From CAWGCA01 sp963820955 (GTDB taxonomy: Bacteria; Pseudomonadota; Gammaproteobacteria; Chromatiales; Chromatiaceae): a stretch of 64,000 bases of DNA. Below, one piece after another: positions 60,482 to 64,000 of the stretch (position 1 is its first letter; every line of letters begins with the position of its first letter). Below the pieces are notes generated by a model, which saw nothing but the letters and a program-made list of their open reading frames with translations, did not search any database and was not told where the DNA came from. A program made the translations under genes and the position numbers. The stretch covers positions 78,506 through 142,505 of the forward strand of contig CAWGCA010000037.1 of NCBI GenBank assembly GCA_963820955.1, read 5' to 3'.

Positions 60482-61988
60482 GGTGTCCTAGTCCAGCGAA
60501 TGTTTGTGCCCGCCGATCGAGTCATAGCTCTCTGAATCTATTGTCGTTATTGTATCTTTCGACGCCTGATTCTTATAGAACTCGTTTTCGGAGGCCACGA
60601 TGCCCAGCAATCCGCAGCCACCGCGGATCCACCTTCCCAAGAGCTGGCAGGACTGCGTTCAGTCGGCAGTACTCCATACGATCGCTCTGGCCCACTACGC
60701 CATTGTATATGCGCGTGCCTGGGCCGCCGATAGCATCAATGCGCGGGTGCGACTTGCGGCGGAGAACGACCGATTCCTCGAAGAATGCGCCCTGCTGCGA
60801 GAAGAACTCCGCATCAAAGACATACGCATAACGCAGATCACGCCTCAGCGGCGGCCGCATTACGGCCCCCATGAGCGCATGGCGATCCTTGAGCTTCGCG
60901 CCGCACGTGGCTGGTCGCTCAAACAAACGGCCGACACCTTCCTCGTCACGCCGACCACGATTGCAGCATGGCTGAAACGCATCGATGAAAATTGACCCGA
61001 TGCGCTGTTGCAGCTGCGTGAGCCGGTGAATAAGTTCCCGGACTTCGTCCGCTACATCGTTCATCGTTTGAAAAACCTGAGCCCCAGCATGGGCAAGGTC
61101 AAGATCGCTGAGACGCTATGCCGAGCAGGACTTCATCTGGGGGTAACGACGGTCGCACGGATCCTGAAAGAAGATCCAGGGTCTCATCTCGAAGATGCGG
61201 CGCCGCCCACTCGCGTTGTGACCGCCAAGCGGCCTAACCATGTATGGCATGTTGATCTTACCGCTGTTCCGATATCAGTAGGCTTTTGGGCACCGTGGCT
61301 GCCGTTCGCATTACCTCAGTGCTGGCCGTTTTGCTGGTGGGTGGGTTGTGATTGATCACTACTCCCGACGCGCTATGGGCTTCGCGATATTCAGGAATAA
61401 TCCCACATCGGTATCGATTCAGTCCTTCCTCGAAAGCACCATTGTCAACGCAAGTGCCGCTCCAAATTACATAATCTGCGACCAGGGACAGCAGTTCTGG
61501 TGTGATGCGTTCAAGGCCTGGTGTGATGACCAGGGAATCACGCCCCGCTTCGGCGCGGTTGGCCAACACGGCAGCATTGCCCTGGTTGAGCGATTCATCC
61601 TAACACTAAAGAATGAATGCACGCGGATAATCCTCGTGCCACTTCGCAGGGAGGCGCTCCATCGGGAGCTTAGGTTCTTTATCGGCTGGTTCAATCAACA
61701 TCGGCCTCACTCTGCGCTCGATGGCAAGACGCCGTATGAGATGTATCATGAAATCACGCCGGCATGTGAGCGTTCTCGGTATGAACCGCGCGGGCGATGG
61801 CCGCACCGCGCGCCATGCGCATTTCCGCATGCACAGGTCAACGGCTACTGTGGCGCTCGCATTCGCCTTGATGTGCGTTATTATTGGGGCCGGAAGCACC
61901 TGCGCCGTAAAAATGCCGACCGACATAGGCATCGTCTAGTCAATTGTCATTCAAGTGTTGGTGCAAACTTTCGCTGGACCAGGACACC
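60482..61988 (+). mobile_element. Most complete copy of the dispersed DDE element
   Basis: The left end GGTGTCCTAGTCCAGCGAA and the right end, inverted, GGTGTCCTGGTCCAGCGAA are near-perfect inverted repeats. Length about 1.5 kb. It carries one transposase gene with a stop and a frameshift. Broken ends of the same element occur at 1-81, 22651-23412, 28301, 34690, 44301, 49676 and 50795. No target duplication is clear. The IS family is not assigned; an rve-type IS481/IS3 relative is likely. Confidence 0.85.
60600..61830 (+). pseudogene. rve-type transposase with a stop and a frameshift
   Basis: The gene begins at ATG 60600 (PRIHLPKSWQDCVQSAVLHT) with helix-turn-helix RGWSLKQTADTFLVTPTTIA. A TGA at 60993, where the copy at 22.9 kb has a Gly codon, stops it; the same frame goes on with NKFPDFVRYIVHRLKNLSPS and HVWHVDLTAVPISVG (first Asp). 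Near 61345 the frame shifts to DHYSRRAMGFAIFRN, NYIICDQGQQFW (second Asp) and ALVERFILTLKNE (Glu). About 410 residues in all; inactive as written. Confidence 0.85.
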
Positions 61989-62079
61989 GCCACGAACTAT
62001 GCCGAGCACCACTGGCATCTAGAACAGCAATTCGTCATACACACGGTTTTTCGCTTAACATGCCGGCTTTTGCAAGCTG

Positions 62080-62388
62080 TCAGGCCAGAGTCTCCAATCC
62101 CTTCTGATCAACCAGATTCAACAGTTTCAAAGAAGGCCCGTTGGGCTTTTTTTGCCCCTGTTCCCATTTCTGCACCGTTGAAGGACTGGTATTGAGGTAA
62201 GCTGCAAACACTGCCTGGCTGGCTTTGTTCTTGGCCCGGATACGCTTGATCTGCGCTGGCGTGTACTGCTTTACCGGAGGCAGACACAAAGCATCGAACT
62301 CGCGCATGGTCTTGGCATCCATCACACCGGCCTTGTGCAGCCCATCAGCCGTTTCATGCACTACTTCCAGGATTGATTTATTCGTCAT
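62080..62388 (-). CDS. XRE-family antitoxin (HigA/NadS-like)
   Basis: A 102-residue protein with a Cro/C1 helix-turn-helix in its C-terminal half: QIKRIRAKNKASQAVFAAYL, then NTSPSTVQKWEQGQKKPNGP. It follows and overlaps its toxin gene by eleven bases. It should neutralise the RelE-like toxin and repress the operon. Confidence 0.9.
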   Translation of the reverse strand: MTNKSILEVVHETADGLHKAGVMDAKTMREFDALCLPPVKQYTPAQIKRIRAKNKASQAVFAAYLNTSPSTVQKWEQGQKKPNGPSLKLLNLVDQKGLETLA

Positions 62389-62755
62389 TGTTTACCACCT
62401 CGATCAGTTCTCCAGCCTTTACAGCCTTGGTCAGGGCCGCATCTGAATAATTCAACAGAACACCGGCCAACAACCGCAACGCCTTCAGATCCTTATCGCT
62501 GATGTTGGAGCGGACATTCTTGACGAAGCCATAGAGGAAGAAGGCCTTTTCCCCGATGCGGAAAGCGATCAGAGTTCGCGCGCCACCCCGCTTGCCACGG
62601 CCCGCCAAGCTGACACGCTTCTTGTAGACATGACCACCCAGGTCAGCATCCACCAAGCCGTTTTCCAGTTCTTCAACCGCTGTCTGTAAGGCCTCATCCG
62701 CCAGCCCCTCTTTTTCCGCCCAGCGGCTGAACAGCTTGGTTTTAAAGATCTGCAT
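62378..62755 (-). CDS. RelE/HigB-like toxin
   Basis: A 125-residue toxin: MQIFKTKLFSRWAEKEGLAD, then GRGKRGGARTLIAFRIGEKA and FFLYGFVKNVRSNISDKDLK, as in the RelE-like family found with NadS/HigA antitoxins (toxin gene first). GGGAGAAG stands before the ATG at 62755. These toxins usually cut mRNA on the ribosome. Confidence 0.9.
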   Translation of the reverse strand: MQIFKTKLFSRWAEKEGLADEALQTAVEELENGLVDADLGGHVYKKRVSLAGRGKRGGARTLIAFRIGEKAFFLYGFVKNVRSNISDKDLKALRLLAGVLLNYSDAALTKAVKAGELIEVVNNDE

Positions 62756-62886
62756 GACTTCTCCCGAACTCTTCGGCTTCCAATCATAGCACTCAGTGCC
62801 ATAGATTACCAAGAGAAACGGACTAACCTGTTCCACTGAAGCTGTGCCAAAGAAAATTCCCGGGACGATGATCGTGTTCTATACCC

Positions 62887-62966
62887 TCAGCACACACCGA
62901 CCGTTTAATGCTCGGCTAATTCACGTCCTCAAACCAGCGAAACTGTGCGGTTGGGGAATATTTGCG
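62887..62966. repeat. About 80-bp repeat shared with 27.1 kb
   Basis: ACACACCGACCGTTTAATGC and CTCAAACCAGCGAAACTGTG match 27133-27212. No gene is associated; it may be an old element edge. Confidence 0.6.
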
Positions 62967-63103
62967 GACCACACCTGTTGGGACATCGGTCGGGAAGGAT
63001 CACGACACACTATTCGGCCGCCGAGCTATCGAGGCTCATTGAAGCGGGGGACAGTGTCTGTGACCGGGGACAGGGAAAGCCAGAATTGGTAGTGCTGCGA
63101 CGG

Positions 63104-63141
63104 CTCAGCGTAAGCTAGGTCCCGCAAAACTCCCGCAAAAG
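63104..63141. repeat. Short repeat shared with 33.7 kb
   Basis: CTCAGCGTAAGCT followed by GTCCCGCAAAACTCCCGCA also occurs at 33675-33712 with small changes. It lies at the outer side of the group II intron end. Confidence 0.55.
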
Positions 63142-63209
63142 CTTTCTAAGGCATTAAGAAATTGATCGGCCGGGTCGCCCCGGGCGATTTCTCGCCCAGG
63201 GCTCCCACA

Positions 63210-63242
63210 GATCCGGACTTGCCCGATTCGGGCATCCGGCTC
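63210..63242 (-). ncRNA. Group II intron domain V
   Basis: The minus strand reads GAGCCGGATGCCCGAATCGG then GCAAGTCCGGATC. It folds as a short hairpin with a two-base bulge and tetraloop-like turn, as group II intron domain V does. A second hairpin after it (GGGCGAGAAATCGCCC) fits domain VI. It lies 3' of the reverse transcriptase gene as expected. Confidence 0.78.
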
Positions 63243-63248
63243 CTCGGA

Positions 63249-64000
63249 CTATGGAGTCGCTACACGACGGTAGATGCTGTGAACAACACGCGGTTGAGGG
63301 AGCGGGTAGCGCGCAGTCAAACGGACAAAAATTTCCCACGTCATCCGCCCGTGCCACGAGCGGCGATGAAGCCACTTGCGCCACAGACGGCGAACTTCGT
63401 AGAGGAGGCGCGCCAGCGCACGCCCGTTGCCGGTGATGCCATAGTAGGCGTAGTGGCCCTTAAGCTTGCGATGTAACGCTGCCTGCTGGGCCGCCACCGG
63501 CCAGTGACGATGCGCTCGGCACCAGCGACCGATCTCCCGTAAGGCACGGGTGAATCGATCTTTCGCCGTCTTGCGTTGCACTACCCAACGCCCCGTCCTG
63601 GAGCGTCCCCAATAGTGAGTGAACCCCAGCAGCCCGAAGCTACGCTCGCGTTGCGAGCCGCCTCCCCTGCTCGCGGTGGACTGCGAAAATCCACCAAACG
63701 GGTCTTCTCCGGATTCAGGCACAGACCGTACTTTTCGAATCGCTTCGACAGTACCGCCAACACCCGCCTTGCATCCTCTTCCCGCTCGAAGACCAGCGCC
63801 GCGTCGTCCGCAAAACGGATCTCCAACGCCCGTCCCCGAAGCCGTGGCTTGACCTCGTGCTCAAACCACAAATCGAGCACTTCATGCAGGTAGAGATTAC
63901 TGAGTACGGGTGAAACCACCCCGCCCTGAGGAGTCCCCCGGTCTGGGTGACGGACCTCGCCGGATCCATGACCCCAGCGTTCAACCACTTTCCAATCGCG
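63249..64000 (-). pseudogene. Group II intron reverse transcriptase/maturase, partial, frameshifted
   Basis: The gene enters from the right edge. It reads PDRGTPQGGVVSPVLSNLYL, LEIRFADDAALVFEREEDAR (the FADD form of the YxDD active site) and LNPEKTRLVDF. Near 63650 it changes frame to FGLLGFTHYWGRS, TGRWVVQRKTAKDRFTRALR and the maturase domain HRKLKGHYAYYGITGNGRAL. The start lies outside the window, so length cannot be judged. The frameshift should inactivate it. Confidence 0.87.

Overview
The window looks like a chromosomal segment of a gammaproteobacterium, possibly a sulfur-oxidising, Chromatiales-like one. This is inferred from the mix of genes (YccA, CIA30, CbiX-like chelatase, RND pump, PEP carboxylase, nickel superoxide dismutase, class II aldolase, YjbQ) and from the style of the proteins; no rRNA or full tRNA is present to place it. 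The segment alternates between intact housekeeping or accessory genes and dense insertion-sequence debris.

1-25 kb is mostly coherent. It holds a haem-binding DUF3365 protein, YccA, CBS and BON proteins, a CIA30 gene with a 49-residue membrane protein, an FKBP-like/methyltransferase fusion with a degraded TudS-like gene, a B12-dependent MerR photoreceptor regulator (CarH type) coupled to a decayed photolyase, a CbiX-like chelatase with two unknown genes and a VOC protein, a lipocalin, an RND efflux pair, a metallo-beta-lactamase-fold protein, an oxidoreductase, a pirin, a TPR/aspartic-protease protein, a short LOV photoreceptor and an Fe-S/flavin reductase. Two copies of a 218-bp MITE, each with a perfect 9-bp target duplication, lie at 1.3 and 20.1 kb.

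25-44 kb mixes intact genes (voltage-gated-type ion channel, ppc, a MASE-PAS-PAS-GGDEF-EAL protein, a J-domain/VWA pair, nickel SOD) with transposase wrecks, toxin-antitoxin modules, and a tyrosine integrase next to the 3' half of a tRNA-Phe gene (an attachment site).

44-55 kb carries an aldolase-Dabb fusion with YjbQ, a serine-recombinase cassette, an AbrB/PIN module, an orphan ParA with a lysine-rich tail, and a CNNM/CorC-like protein. 55-60 kb is a nest of elements: an IS110-type gene cut by an IS6-family element, itself cut by a 4.2-kb IS21-like element. That element carries five genes (zinc-ribbon protein, ParB-like protein, IstA, IstB, small acidic protein) and three 15-bp direct repeats, and is flanked by an 8-bp target duplication. 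60.5-62 kb is the least damaged copy of a DDE element whose broken ends are scattered across the whole window. The end holds a HigBA-like toxin-antitoxin pair and the 3' end of a group II intron with its domain V.

The main themes are light and tetrapyrrole sensing (CarH, LOV, CbiX), oxidative or envelope stress (NiSOD, RND, lipocalin), carbon metabolism (ppc, aldolase), and heavy transposon traffic. The best candidate for an under-described system is the ParB/zinc-ribbon-equipped IS21-like transposon at 55940-60132.
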